Below are positions 1-7,140 of a stretch of DNA of 64,000 nucleotides, piece after piece. This stretch comes from CAZQKW01 sp964594075 (GTDB lineage: Bacteria > Desulfobacterota > WTBG01 > CAIYCZ01). The first letter of the stretch is position 1. Each line of letters begins with the position of its first letter. The translations under genes were made by a program, and so were the position numbers. The stretch lies in the NCBI GenBank assembly GCA_964594075.1, contig CAZQKW010000007.1:1-64000 (forward strand), in the 5' to 3' direction. A model generated the notes under the pieces. It had not been told where the DNA came from. It was given only the letters and a program-made list of their open reading frames with translations, and made no database searches.

Positions 1-11
1 GAAAAGAAATC

Positions 12-69
12 GTCTAACAAATCACTCCAGCGGACGGCCAAAAGCCGCCGCTGATTTCAGTCGTTGGGC
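12..69 (+). repeat. attC recombination site 1
   Basis: The site runs from R'' GTCTAAC (12-18) to R' GTTGGGC (63-69). Between them an imperfect palindrome pairs CAGCGGACGGC with GCCGCCGCTG around a short CAAAA spacer, the folded-hairpin architecture of integron attC sites (58 bp). Bases 1-56 match 4923-4978, so this is the 3' end of a cassette that begins before the window, probably a relative of the DUF2283 cassette found later. Confidence 0.85.
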
Positions 70-142
70 AGCCTGCTGATTCTCCACAACGTTTAACCGT
101 GATGACTCAGCAGGAATTCATTTTAAGAAAAGAGGAGTTGCT

Positions 143-871
143 ATGGCACTCAAAGTCGTAATCTATGGCGGTTCTGGCGGCATCGGTTCAGCCACGGGCC
201 GTATCCTTCGAGCGCGTGGCTATGATCTGCACCTTGTCGGGCGGAGCGAAGAGAAGCTGTCCGCCATTGCGGCTGAGCTGGGAGCCACCTATACGACGGG
301 TGACGTGACCGATGGACACCTCTTTTCCCGTGTGGCGGATGATGCCGGATCTCCATTGAACGGTCTTGTCTATGCCGTGGGCACCATTAATCTTCGTAAT
401 TTCCAGCGCCTCACCGAAGCTGATTTCTTGAACGATTTTCGGGTCAATGCGTTAGGCGCCGCCCTTGCCATTCAAGCTGCGCTACCGGCGCTGAAAAAAA
501 GTACTGAGATCGCCTCTATCGTGCTTTTCTCCAGCGTAGCGACCCTCCAGGGCTTTGCTTTTCATGGGTCGATAGGGATGGCCAAGGGGGCTGTGAACGG
601 TTTGACCCTATCCTTGGCAACTGAGCTCGCACCGAAAGTGCGCGTGAATGCCATCGCTCCTTCCCTCACCCGCACGGAGCTAGCCAAGAACATCCTATCG
701 AACGCGCAGTTGTCGGCCTCCATTGCCGAACTGCATGCGCTGCAGCGGCTGGGCACCCCCGAAGACATTGCGTCGATCACCGCCTTCCTTCTCTCTCCGG
801 AAGCTGACTGGATCACAGGCCAGATCATTGGTGTCGATGGCGGCCGCTCAACTCTGCGAACCAAAGGCTGA
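143..871 (+). CDS. SDR-family oxidoreductase-like protein lacking the catalytic Tyr
   Basis: A 242-residue Rossmann protein of the short-chain dehydrogenase/reductase family. The dinucleotide-binding motif is YGGSGGIG (residues 8-15), the active-site serine region reads LFSSVAT, and the C-terminus has the usual TGQIIGVDGG. At the YxxxK position the sequence is IGMAK, so Lys is kept but Tyr is Ile. Relatives with a non-Tyr residue here occur beside FeS-type photolyases, so this is probably a subfamily trait and not a recent mutation. A GAGGAG ribosome site precedes the ATG. It stands 11 bp upstream of the photolyase gene in the same cassette, between attC sites 1 and 2. Substrate and even redox activity are unknown. 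Confidence 0.85.
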   Translation: MALKVVIYGGSGGIGSATGRILRARGYDLHLVGRSEEKLSAIAAELGATYTTGDVTDGHLFSRVADDAGSPLNGLVYAVGTINLRNFQRLTEADFLNDFRVNALGAALAIQAALPALKKSTEIASIVLFSSVATLQGFAFHGSIGMAKGAVNGLTLSLATELAPKVRVNAIAPSLTRTELAKNILSNAQLSASIAELHALQRLGTPEDIASITAFLLSPEADWITGQIIGVDGGRSTLRTKG

Positions 872-882
872 GAGAGTTTCCC

Positions 883-2415
883 GTGAAAACACTCCGGCTG
901 GTTTTGGGCGATCAGCTTTGCCGGACGATCAGCGCCCTACGAGATTTGGATCGCACCCGCGATGTCGTGTTCATGGCCGAGGTACAGGATGAAACCACGT
1001 ATGTGCCGCATCACAAGCAGAAGCTTGTCCTGGTGCTTTCGGCGCTGCGTCACTTTGCCGAATCCCTTCGTGCCGAAGGTATTTTGTTGGACTACGTCCA
1101 ACTCGACGACAACAATACGGGCTCATTAACCGGCGAACTAAGACGAGCGATCGCGCGTCATCAGGTGGACCGCCTCGTCGTCACGCATCCGGGGGAGTGG
1201 CGCGTGTGGCAAATGACGCAGACCTGGGAAGAGATGTTCGGCCTTCCGGTTGAGGTTCGTGAAGATGATCGGTTTCTCTGCTCGCGGGTAGAATTCGCAG
1301 ACTGGGCGAAGGGAGGGAAGAGCTTTCGGCTGGAGTACTTCTACCGTCACATGCGGCGCGCGACCGGCTGGCTCATGGCGGGTAACCAGCCCGAGGGCGG
1401 TCGTTGGAACTACGACACGCAGAATCGCAAGAGACTGCCCCGGAGCCTTGTTGTGCCGCCCGCACTTCGCTTTGTTCCTGACGCCCAAACATGCGATGTA
1501 ATGACGCTGGTCCGGCACCGCTTTGCCGATCATTTCGGTGACTTGGATTCCTTCGACTGGGCCGTAACGCGTGAAGACGCGCTGAAAGCCCTGCAATACT
1601 TCATCACCAACCTTCTGCCTCAGTTTGGGGATTACCAGGATGCGATGAAAGCAGGAGAGGATTTCCTGTTCCATGCGGTTTTGTCGCCATACATAAACAT
1701 CGGGCTGCTGAGTCCCCGAGAGGTATGCGAGGCCGCATTGGTTGCTTACCACCAAGGCTCGGCGCCGCTATCAGCAGTCGAGGGGTTTGTTCGGCAGATT
1801 CTGGGCTGGCGCGAGTTTGTGCGCGGCGTCTACTGGATGAAGATGCCCGACTATCCACAGACCAACTTTTTGAACGCCGAGCGCCCGCTCCCGGACTTCT
1901 ATTGGACGGGGGAAACCGACATGAAGTGCCTGCGGGAGGTCATCGGGGCCACCCGCCGCCACGCCTACGCGCACCACATCCAGCGTTTGATGATCACCGG
2001 AAATTTCGCCCTGCTGACTGGCGTTGCGCCCGCTCAAGTGGAGGAATGGTACCTGAGCGTCTATGCCGATGCCTTCGAATGGGTCGAACTGCCGAACACA
2101 CACGGCATGGCGTTACACGCCGATGGAGGCTTGTTAGGCTCGAAACCGTATGCGTCTTCCGGCGCCTACATTAATCGCATGTCGGACTATTGTGCGGGCT
2201 GCACCTACAATCCGAAGATCAAGCTTGGTACCAAGGCCTGCCCATTCAACTACCTGTATTGGTATTTCTTGATTGTGAATGAGACGCGACTCAAGCCCAA
2301 CCCACGAATGGCCATGCCTTACCGGTCGCTGGCACGCATGGCTGCCAAGCACCGACTGGAGATCACCCAGCAAGCCGAACAGTTCCTGGCTCGGTTGGAA
2401 AGCCGGTACAAATGA
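883..2415 (+). CDS. FeS-type (6-4) photolyase/cryptochrome (PhrB/CryB family)
   Basis: A 510-residue photolyase/cryptochrome of the iron-sulfur bacterial class, which repairs (6-4) photoproducts or acts as a light-responsive cryptochrome. The N-terminal alpha/beta antenna domain begins LRLVLGDQL. The C-terminal FAD domain carries four cysteines at about residues 349, 437, 440 and 453 (the last three in CAGC and KACPF), matching the [4Fe-4S] ligands of Agrobacterium PhrB. The start is GTG. It lies in one integron cassette behind the SDR gene; this SDR-photolyase pairing is seen in other bacteria. High GC relative to the next cassette suggests separate acquisition. Light-driven repair is unexpected if the host is an anaerobe, and cassette transfer would explain it. 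Confidence 0.93.
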   Translation: MKTLRLVLGDQLCRTISALRDLDRTRDVVFMAEVQDETTYVPHHKQKLVLVLSALRHFAESLRAEGILLDYVQLDDNNTGSLTGELRRAIARHQVDRLVVTHPGEWRVWQMTQTWEEMFGLPVEVREDDRFLCSRVEFADWAKGGKSFRLEYFYRHMRRATGWLMAGNQPEGGRWNYDTQNRKRLPRSLVVPPALRFVPDAQTCDVMTLVRHRFADHFGDLDSFDWAVTREDALKALQYFITNLLPQFGDYQDAMKAGEDFLFHAVLSPYINIGLLSPREVCEAALVAYHQGSAPLSAVEGFVRQILGWREFVRGVYWMKMPDYPQTNFLNAERPLPDFYWTGETDMKCLREVIGATRRHAYAHHIQRLMITGNFALLTGVAPAQVEEWYLSVYADAFEWVELPNTHGMALHADGGLLGSKPYASSGAYINRMSDYCAGCTYNPKIKLGTKACPFNYLYWYFLIVNETRLKPNPRMAMPYRSLARMAAKHRLEITQQAEQFLARLESRYK

Positions 2416-2459
2416 AGCCTCAACCCGCCTTAGGAACGCTGCAGAGCACGAGACTGCCT

Positions 2460-2517
2460 GCCCAACAGCCGGCTGCAGCGTACGGCGTGCCGCCGCCGCT
2501 GAACCGAAACGTTAGCC
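2460..2517 (+). repeat. attC recombination site 2
   Basis: R'' GCCCAAC (2460-2466) and R' GTTAGCC (2511-2517) bound a 58-bp imperfect palindrome whose arms CAGCG-TA-CGGC and GCCG-CCG-CCGCTG pair. It closes the SDR-photolyase cassette and begins the next one. Confidence 0.75.
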
Positions 2518-2547
2518 CGCCCGTGCAAAACATAGCGAATCTGGAAA

Positions 2548-3228
2548 ATGAATCATATTTATATTTCGACATCATCACCAGATGATTGGCGAAAATTTCT
2601 TGCAGAGCCAAAAAAGCAATGGCGTTCAGGATATTCGGCTAAAGAACTTGCAGAATGTTGGGAACAGTCAAATGGCTTTCCTTCTGAATTTCAAAATCTA
2701 TTTTACAAAGCGAAAAATGAAGTTTTGAAGGAGTTGGAACTATTACTGGCAATTCCAGAATATCAAGTAAATTTGGTAGGCGGCAGACGCCCTTCTCAAA
2801 ATGACCTATTTGTTTTGGCTAGCGCTAAAGATGGTCAATTAGTAACGATAATGATAGAAGGAAAAGTTTCAGAACCTTTTGGTGATACTTTAGAAGTCTG
2901 GCTCAAAGACGCATCCGAAGGTAAGAAAAAACGTCTAAAATTTTTGTGTGATGTTTTGGGCTTATCAAGTCAGCCACCTTTGAATATTTGTTATCAATTG
3001 TTGCATAGAACTGCATCCGCTGTTATTGAAGCAAAACGGTTTAACGCCGAATATGCCATGATGATTATCCATTCGTTCAGTCCAGAGCATAAATGGTTTT
3101 CAGATTATCAAGATTTTTTGGGTTTGTTTGGCGTTGCAAGCAAACTCAATGAGTTGATAGAATTGCCAGAGTCCGAAGGTAAGCAAATTTTTACAGGCTG
3201 GGTTGTTGGTCAGCAAAAAGCGGACTAA
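2548..3228 (+). CDS. Cassette protein, PD-(D/E)XK-like (resembles DUF6946)
   Basis: A 226-residue soluble protein without signal peptide. The middle contains GGRRPSQNDLFVLA followed by VTIMIEGKVSEPFG, a D...ExK arrangement typical of the restriction-endonuclease-like fold and of the DUF6946 family as I remember it; the family name is a tentative recall. The gene is clearly more AT-rich than the preceding photolyase gene, as expected of independently acquired cassettes. It fills its cassette between attC site 2 and a decayed attC at its stop codon. Nuclease-fold cassette proteins can serve in phage defence, but no partner gene is present here and no activity can be claimed. Confidence 0.7.
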   Translation: MNHIYISTSSPDDWRKFLAEPKKQWRSGYSAKELAECWEQSNGFPSEFQNLFYKAKNEVLKELELLLAIPEYQVNLVGGRRPSQNDLFVLASAKDGQLVTIMIEGKVSEPFGDTLEVWLKDASEGKKKRLKFLCDVLGLSSQPPLNICYQLLHRTASAVIEAKRFNAEYAMMIIHSFSPEHKWFSDYQDFLGLFGVASKLNELIELPESEGKQIFTGWVVGQQKAD

Positions 3229-3432
3229 CAAAGCGCGCAGGGAGGGTTAAGCCTCGTTGAAGAACTGGTTCACCGTTTGCGCGTGAAGGAGATTATCGAG
3301 GAGACGATTTATTTGGATTTCGCGCCGACACGGGGAAGTGGGTATAGGAAAACTGCAGCGGGGCAGGGCGTCATTCAATGTCCCTGAACTCTCTCAAAAA
3401 ACTAGTATGGTGTACCAGATTTTCCAAAAAAA
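3223..3432 (+). other. Disrupted cassette junction with no intact gene
   Basis: GACTAAC (3223-3229) overlaps the stop codon of the previous gene and looks like an R'' half, but no palindrome or suitable R' follows before GTTGGGC at 3496. The intervening DNA is foreign to an attC. A 44-codon open stretch (about 3256-3390) has no start and no recognisable family. I read this as an attC broken by insertion or by fusion of two arrays. Confidence 0.5.
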
Positions 3433-3496
3433 CTTGACAGGCAACATGTTTGCTTATATTAGGTGGACAATAGTAGAATAAACATAAAAGACAATG
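3433..3496 (+). promoter_or_regulatory. attI/Pc-like segment, copy A
   Basis: A 64-bp segment that is 57/64 identical to the reverse complement of 30806-30869. It starts with a perfect -35 TTGACA (3434-3439), with -10 candidates TATATT (15-bp spacer) or TATTAG (17-bp spacer), and ends at the G of GTTGGGC, the point where cassettes join an attI site. Both copies sit just upstream of the first gene of a cassette run. That placement supports a cassette promoter (Pc) with attI; the assignment is inference from the duplication and position. No integrase gene is left next to this copy. Confidence 0.6.
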
Positions 3497-3524
3497 TTGG
3501 GCAGCCAGACGAAAGCGATTGACC

Positions 3525-3944
3525 ATGGAAAACAAACGCAAACATCTAGAGATGATCCAGGGTGTGGTCAACAGGCTTGCCCAGAGCTCATTTCTTCTCA
3601 AAGGCTGGTCGGTTGTTCTAGTGTCTGCCCTTTTCGCTCTTGCCGCGAGTGGTAGCCAGCCGCTCTTCATTTACTTGGCTTACTTTCCCGCCATAGCCTT
3701 CTGGATTCTTGACGGCTATTTCCTATGGCAAGAGCGCCTGTTCCGTGCACTATACGACCGCGTTAGGGGCCTTAAAGAGGAGGAGATCGACTTCTCAATG
3801 GACACCTCACTTGTAAGGCACAAAGTTGCACCTTGGCGGGACGTCATCCTCTCCAAGACCCTCATCATTTTCCACGGAACCTTGATCTGTTCCATTGTCA
3901 TTGTCATGCTGGTGGTCATTCTACTTCCAATCGGAGAACAATAA
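3525..3944 (+). CDS. Small membrane protein paired with a TIR-like gene
   Basis: A 139-residue protein (141 if the TTG at 3519 is used) with two closely spaced hydrophobic helices at about residues 29-44 and 47-67, a charged cytoplasmic stretch of about 45 residues, and a third helix at about 112-136. It has no signal peptide, enzyme motif or macro domain. It ends 1 bp before the TIR-like gene, in the first cassette behind the attI-like segment, so the two are co-transcribed. By analogy with defence systems in which a TIR protein makes a nucleotide signal and a membrane protein acts as effector, it could be a membrane-damaging effector. That role is inferred from context only; no named family was recognised. 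Confidence 0.75.
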   Translation: MENKRKHLEMIQGVVNRLAQSSFLLKGWSVVLVSALFALAASGSQPLFIYLAYFPAIAFWILDGYFLWQERLFRALYDRVRGLKEEEIDFSMDTSLVRHKVAPWRDVILSKTLIIFHGTLICSIVIVMLVVILLPIGEQ

Positions 3945-3945
3945 C

Positions 3946-4416
3946 ATGGCACGTAGAGTCTTCTTTAGTTTCCACTATGAGCGCGACGTGTGGCGCGCTA
4001 GCCAAGTCCGAAACAGCTGGGTTACAAAGCCAGACAGGGAAGATGCAGGCTTCTGGGACGCCGCATCTTGGGAAGAGGTGAAGAAAAAGGGCGAAGAGGC
4101 AATAAAGGCCTGGATTCGCGAACAACTCAAAGGAACCACGGTAACCGTAGTCTTGATTGGAACCGAGACATCCAAACGCAAGTATGTTCAATATGAAATC
4201 GAACAAAGCTGGGAGAAGGGAAACGGTCTTATCGGCGTCTACATCCACAATATCAAAGATAAAGATGGGCACACCGAACCGAAAGGCGAAGACCCTTTTG
4301 CCGCCATGGGATACAAAGGCATACGAAAATACGACTGGGTATATGATGACGGCTACAACAACCTGGGTGATTGGGTAGAGACCGCGTACGCCCGAGCTCA
4401 ATCCAGAAACAAGTAA
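3946..4416 (+). CDS. TIR-like protein, ThsB/DUF1863 family
   Basis: A 156-residue protein starting RRVFFSFHYERDVWRA, the first strand and helix of the ThsB (DUF1863, MTH538-type TIR) family of Thoeris defence. The core TVTVVLIGTET is followed by KYVQYEIEQS, with Glu84 at the position of the presumed catalytic Glu of TIR NADases, then GVYIHNIKD. The start at 3946 is chosen because the family begins MxRRVFFSF and GGAG lies 8 bp upstream; the upstream in-frame extension would overlap the membrane-protein gene. ThsB proteins sense infection and make an NAD-derived signal for ThsA. No ThsA (SIR2-SLOG or macro-TM) is present; its place is taken by the preceding three-helix protein. Confidence 0.88.
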   Translation: MARRVFFSFHYERDVWRASQVRNSWVTKPDREDAGFWDAASWEEVKKKGEEAIKAWIREQLKGTTVTVVLIGTETSKRKYVQYEIEQSWEKGNGLIGVYIHNIKDKDGHTEPKGEDPFAAMGYKGIRKYDWVYDDGYNNLGDWVETAYARAQSRNK

Positions 4417-4421
4417 GGGCT

Positions 4422-4485
4422 GTCTAACAAGCGCATCCAGCCGACGCCGCCTTCCGCGGCGCGGCTGATGCGCCAGCCGTTAGAC
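4422..4485 (+). repeat. attC recombination site 4
   Basis: R'' GTCTAAC (4422-4428) and R' GTTAGAC (4479-4485) are near-perfect mirror halves. The 64-bp interior pairs GCGCATCCAGCCG with CGGCTGATGCGC and has a GC-rich terminal loop. It closes the membrane protein-TIR cassette. Confidence 0.9.
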
Positions 4486-4498
4486 GAAAATATAAAAG

Positions 4499-4741
4499 AT
4501 GAAATTTACTCAATATTTTCTCTATACCATGCAGAGGCCCGATCGTGCTAAAATAAAGATGTAATGGATTGAAAAGACAATCAAAGACCCAGACTATATG
4601 GAGGTTCAGTCGGATAAAAGAATCCGAAAGTGGAAAAAGATCAAGGAGGAAGGCAAGTTTCTCCGCGTCATCATGCTTCCAGACGGAGAGACGGTTCATA
4701 ATGCTTTCTTTGATAGGAGTTTTAAGGGAGAAGAGAAATGA
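4499..4741 (+). pseudogene. Toxin-like partner of DUF2283 with in-frame TAA
   Basis: Reading from ATG 4499, the frame gives 21 codons, then TAA at 4562-4564, then 58 more codons (WIEKTIKDPD ... VHNAFFDRSF) to TGA 4739-4741. The stretch across the stop looks like one continuous small protein of the type found upstream of DUF2283 genes, possibly a DUF4258-like toxin; the family name is tentative. The end overlaps the DUF2283 start by ATGA, the coupling expected of a toxin-antitoxin pair. The simplest reading is a nonsense mutation that silences the first gene while its partner stays intact. Restart at a later codon or a sequencing error are alternatives. Confidence 0.65.
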
Positions 4742-4923
4742 AAATAAAATATTTTTCAGATACCGATACGGCCTTAGTGGAATTTTCTGACTTGGAAGTT
4801 TCTGAGACCAAAGAGATCAATGAAAATATTTACATCGACCTCGATACTTCTGGCAATTTGGTCGCCATGACAATTGAGCACGCCCGCAAGCAAGTCTCCC
4901 CCATCTATCCTATGAGCAGATAG
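4738..4923 (+). CDS. DUF2283 domain protein, putative antitoxin
   Basis: A 61-residue protein that is entirely a DUF2283 domain: KIKYFSDTDTALVEFSD, then ETKEINENIYIDLDTSGN and VAMTIEHARK. Proteins of this family commonly follow a small toxin-like gene and are presumed antitoxins. Start and upstream stop share ATGA, giving translational coupling. It is the second gene of its cassette, 10 bp before attC site 5. The bases from its stop codon through most of the attC are repeated at the left edge of the window, so a related cassette probably precedes position 1. Confidence 0.85.
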   Translation: MKIKYFSDTDTALVEFSDLEVSETKEINENIYIDLDTSGNLVAMTIEHARKQVSPIYPMSR

Positions 4924-4933
4924 AAAAGAAATC

Positions 4934-4991
4934 GTCTAACAAATCACTCCAGCGGACGGCCAAAAGCCGCCGCTGATCTCAATCGTTAGGC
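4934..4991 (+). repeat. attC recombination site 5
   Basis: R'' GTCTAAC (4934-4940) and R' GTTAGGC (4985-4991). The 58-bp site differs from attC site 1 at only a few bases near the R' end and is also close to the minus-strand site at 30072-30129, so at least three sites belong to one attC subfamily. Confidence 0.9.
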
Positions 4992-5010
4992 AACAAGAAA
5001 GGAGAGAAAA

Positions 5011-5787
5011 ATGGAAAACGGGATAAGAAAAAAATTACTATGCTGTGCATTCATTTTCGGTCTTTTCTTTATTCTGCTCGCCGCACTTTCGGGCTGTGCC
5101 AAGAAACCAGAGGTGACGGGGGAGGTGCTCGATGGTTTCGGAAAGCCACTCCCCGGGGCTAACGTCAAAGTCAAGAATACCACTTTCGTTGCAACCACAA
5201 ACGGGGATGGCCGCTACGCTGTCGGATATGTGCCGGGGACAGTGATCGTCACTTTTACAAAGGAGGGATACACTGCCGACGCACTTGTCCTCGACATCGC
5301 CACCGAATCCAAATACCCGGCAAAGTCCATGACCCTGTACAAGCTGCCCGTCCAAAAGGGCATTGTTGCCTTTGGGGCTTCCGACTACGTCCCCCTGCAG
5401 AAAGGCAAGCTGTCGTTTAGCTCCAAAAAGTTTCCCTTCAGCTGGGATAAGCCCTTGTTTCAAGATACCTACAGCGTAAAGGGCGAGTTCGTGGCGATTG
5501 GTGGAGGCGGCGCCGAGATCGCATTCCTTGACAACGATGGCCTGAATCAGCAACTTTTTGCTGTTACCGCAGAAGGCGTCATCCTGAGTCGCACCAAGAA
5601 GTGGTTGGACACAAAGGACGACGCCAGGATTCTCAAGGACATGGCCGTTCAAATCGCCCCTGATCTGTTCCTTCGCAAAGTCACCCTCGCCCCGGGGCGA
5701 TATGCCTTTGTTACTCAGGGAGATTCCGCCCAAATGGGCTTTGGGGATCCGGTTGGAGAACCCGTTTACATTTTTGAGGTCAAGTGA
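5011..5787 (+). CDS. Lipoprotein with carboxypeptidase-regulatory-like domain
   Basis: A 258-residue exported lipoprotein. Residues 1-28 are a signal peptide ending in the lipobox LSGC with lipidated Cys29. Residues about 34-110 form a CarboxypepD_reg-like beta-sandwich (VTGEVLDGFGKPLPGANVKV ... GDGRYAVGYVPG). The remainder, about 115-258, is beta-rich and not recognised. A GGAGAG ribosome site precedes the ATG. It is the last cassette of the array, between attC sites 5 and 6. It probably lies on the periplasmic face of an envelope membrane; function unknown. Confidence 0.8.
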   Translation: MENGIRKKLLCCAFIFGLFFILLAALSGCAKKPEVTGEVLDGFGKPLPGANVKVKNTTFVATTNGDGRYAVGYVPGTVIVTFTKEGYTADALVLDIATESKYPAKSMTLYKLPVQKGIVAFGASDYVPLQKGKLSFSSKKFPFSWDKPLFQDTYSVKGEFVAIGGGGAEIAFLDNDGLNQQLFAVTAEGVILSRTKKWLDTKDDARILKDMAVQIAPDLFLRKVTLAPGRYAFVTQGDSAQMGFGDPVGEPVYIFEVK

Positions 5788-5799
5788 GAAGAAGGACCA

Positions 5800-5862
5800 G
5801 CCTAACAACCGCATCAACCTGGGCTGGCAACTCCTCTGCGCTCCGTTGCCAGCCGGTTATGC
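5800..5862 (+). repeat. attC recombination site 6, end of array
   Basis: R'' GCCTAAC (5800-5806) and R' GTTATGC (5856-5862). The interior holds a perfect 10-bp inverted repeat, GGCTGGCAAC with GTTGCCAGCC. No further attC or plus-strand cassette follows; the next gene is on the minus strand. Confidence 0.85.
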
Positions 5863-5914
5863 GAAACGTTCTGCAGCCCCAAATATCTACGACCCTTGAC
5901 TAATGTAGCCGAAC

Positions 5915-6343
5915 TTACTGTGCCTGCACTTCCTCTGCTACATTCTCCTCCACCTCAATAAAAGATAACGCGCCGCTGGTACACCATTTGACGCATGAGG
6001 GATCCGGCGGTTCGCCGCACAGATCGCATTTTAAAGGGACCTCGCTGCCAGGCTCAAAAAAGAACGGTTTTGCCGGACAGGCTGCACGGCATAACGCACA
6101 TTCGTCATAGTCCTCCCCCTTAATCGTGACAATATTGCGCGAGGTGCACTTTGCATCCGTGTAGGGCCCGGCAATTACAGGATAGTTGTTGCCTTTTTCC
6201 ATATCCACAAAAACTTTAATGCGGGAGAATCGAGGATTAACTTCATTGGTGGTAATGTGTGCCAAAGCACATGCTGTCTCGCAGTGGCGACATCCCGTAC
6301 ACTTGTCAAAGTCTATATGGATCTTTTTTACTAACTGTTTCAT
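5915..6343 (-). CDS. Multi-cluster ferredoxin, AOR electron-transfer partner
   Basis: A 142-residue cytoplasmic iron-sulfur protein. The first motif, CTGCRHCETAC (about residues 16-26), is followed by a lone Cys near 66, then CALCRAACP and CDLCGEPPDPSCVKWC, enough for three or four [4Fe-4S] clusters in a DMSO-reductase-B-like or BamC-like fold. A strong AGGAGG site precedes the ATG. It lies about 800 bp downstream of the AOR gene on the same strand and most likely carries electrons between AOR and the Hdr/Flx complex or a soluble ferredoxin pool. The long gap means it may have its own promoter, so the partnership is inferred from position. Confidence 0.85.
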   Translation of the reverse strand: MKQLVKKIHIDFDKCTGCRHCETACALAHITTNEVNPRFSRIKVFVDMEKGNNYPVIAGPYTDAKCTSRNIVTIKGEDYDECALCRAACPAKPFFFEPGSEVPLKCDLCGEPPDPSCVKWCTSGALSFIEVEENVAEEVQAQ

Positions 6344-7140
6344 AAATTCCTCCTATCTTGAGAATGGTTTATAATACTATGGTGATTAGCTTATAAAACG
6401 CTACAACAAAACGATACCCATCCGGTGCACACTCAACGCCCTTACCTTATTATTCACGACCTTTAATACAACATGGTAAAGAACTCTCCAAAAGAGTCGT
6501 CGGCATAATGACGGTAATGGCACAGGCAACCACTTGTGTTCTCATCAATCAGCAATATACCAGCATGTGCTGTATGGTTAGCCTGTATGCTCAAATATGT
6601 GATTAAACTAATTGCTGCCGCAGGAGGAAGAAGAAAAATAAAACCAGTAACAGGGTTCGTTGTTCTGCATCTGCCATATCATATACAGATATATCCGATG
6701 CTTTATAGCCGTTAGCGCCCACTGTCGGTTCAGGAGGTTGTGGCAAGGGGACGTCCCTGTATGAAAGATATGCGGCTCTGATAACCCATATGGAAAAGGA
6801 TAGTGGCGCATCACGGTTTGTCGCGGTAATCCGGGGCCTGCGCCGCACCAAGGGCGAATCGAACAGCACAGTAATCATTCCCCATTGATGCGGCGCATGG
6901 TTTCAAATTATCAACTTTTTTGTCTTGTTCTCCTTTCATTGAAAACGGTAACATTCTTACCTGGTTAAATCTGCGCATTGTGCTCTCATGCGCTCATATG
7001 TGTATCGTGTGGCTTGTGATGAAAGCAGTTACGGGCCCTGCGAGCGATGTCTGGAGCGAACACAACCAACCGTTGCAGCGAGCACTTAACCCGCACACAT
7101 GAATCAGCAGCCAAATAAATTTCAAATATTTTTGGTTAGG
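6344..7140. other. Intergenic region between AOR and ferredoxin genes
   Basis: About 800 bp without a supportable gene. A 91-codon minus-strand ORF (6603-6878) and an overlapping 68-codon one match no family I know, and neither has a good ribosome site. No tRNA, attC or clear terminator was found. It may contain the promoter of the ferredoxin gene or the remains of a lost gene. Confidence 0.4.

Noticed and set aside
3247..3253. GTTAAGC as the R' of an attC starting at 3223
   Set aside because: The site would be only 31 bp and has no internal palindrome.
3371..3670. Minus-strand ORF as an intI partner of attI copy A
   Set aside because: The translation has no tyrosine-recombinase features and mostly lies opposite the membrane-protein gene.
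3525..4416. Complete Thoeris system
   Set aside because: No ThsA with SIR2, SLOG or macro domain lies in the window; only a ThsB-like gene and a small membrane protein are present.
4562..4564. TAA as a recoded codon
   Set aside because: Selenocysteine uses TGA, and no other gene in the window shows in-frame TAA; a nonsense mutation is simpler.
6603..6878. 91-codon ORF between AOR and ferredoxin genes
   Set aside because: No ribosome site, no recognisable family and a low-complexity Leu/Phe end; treated as chance.
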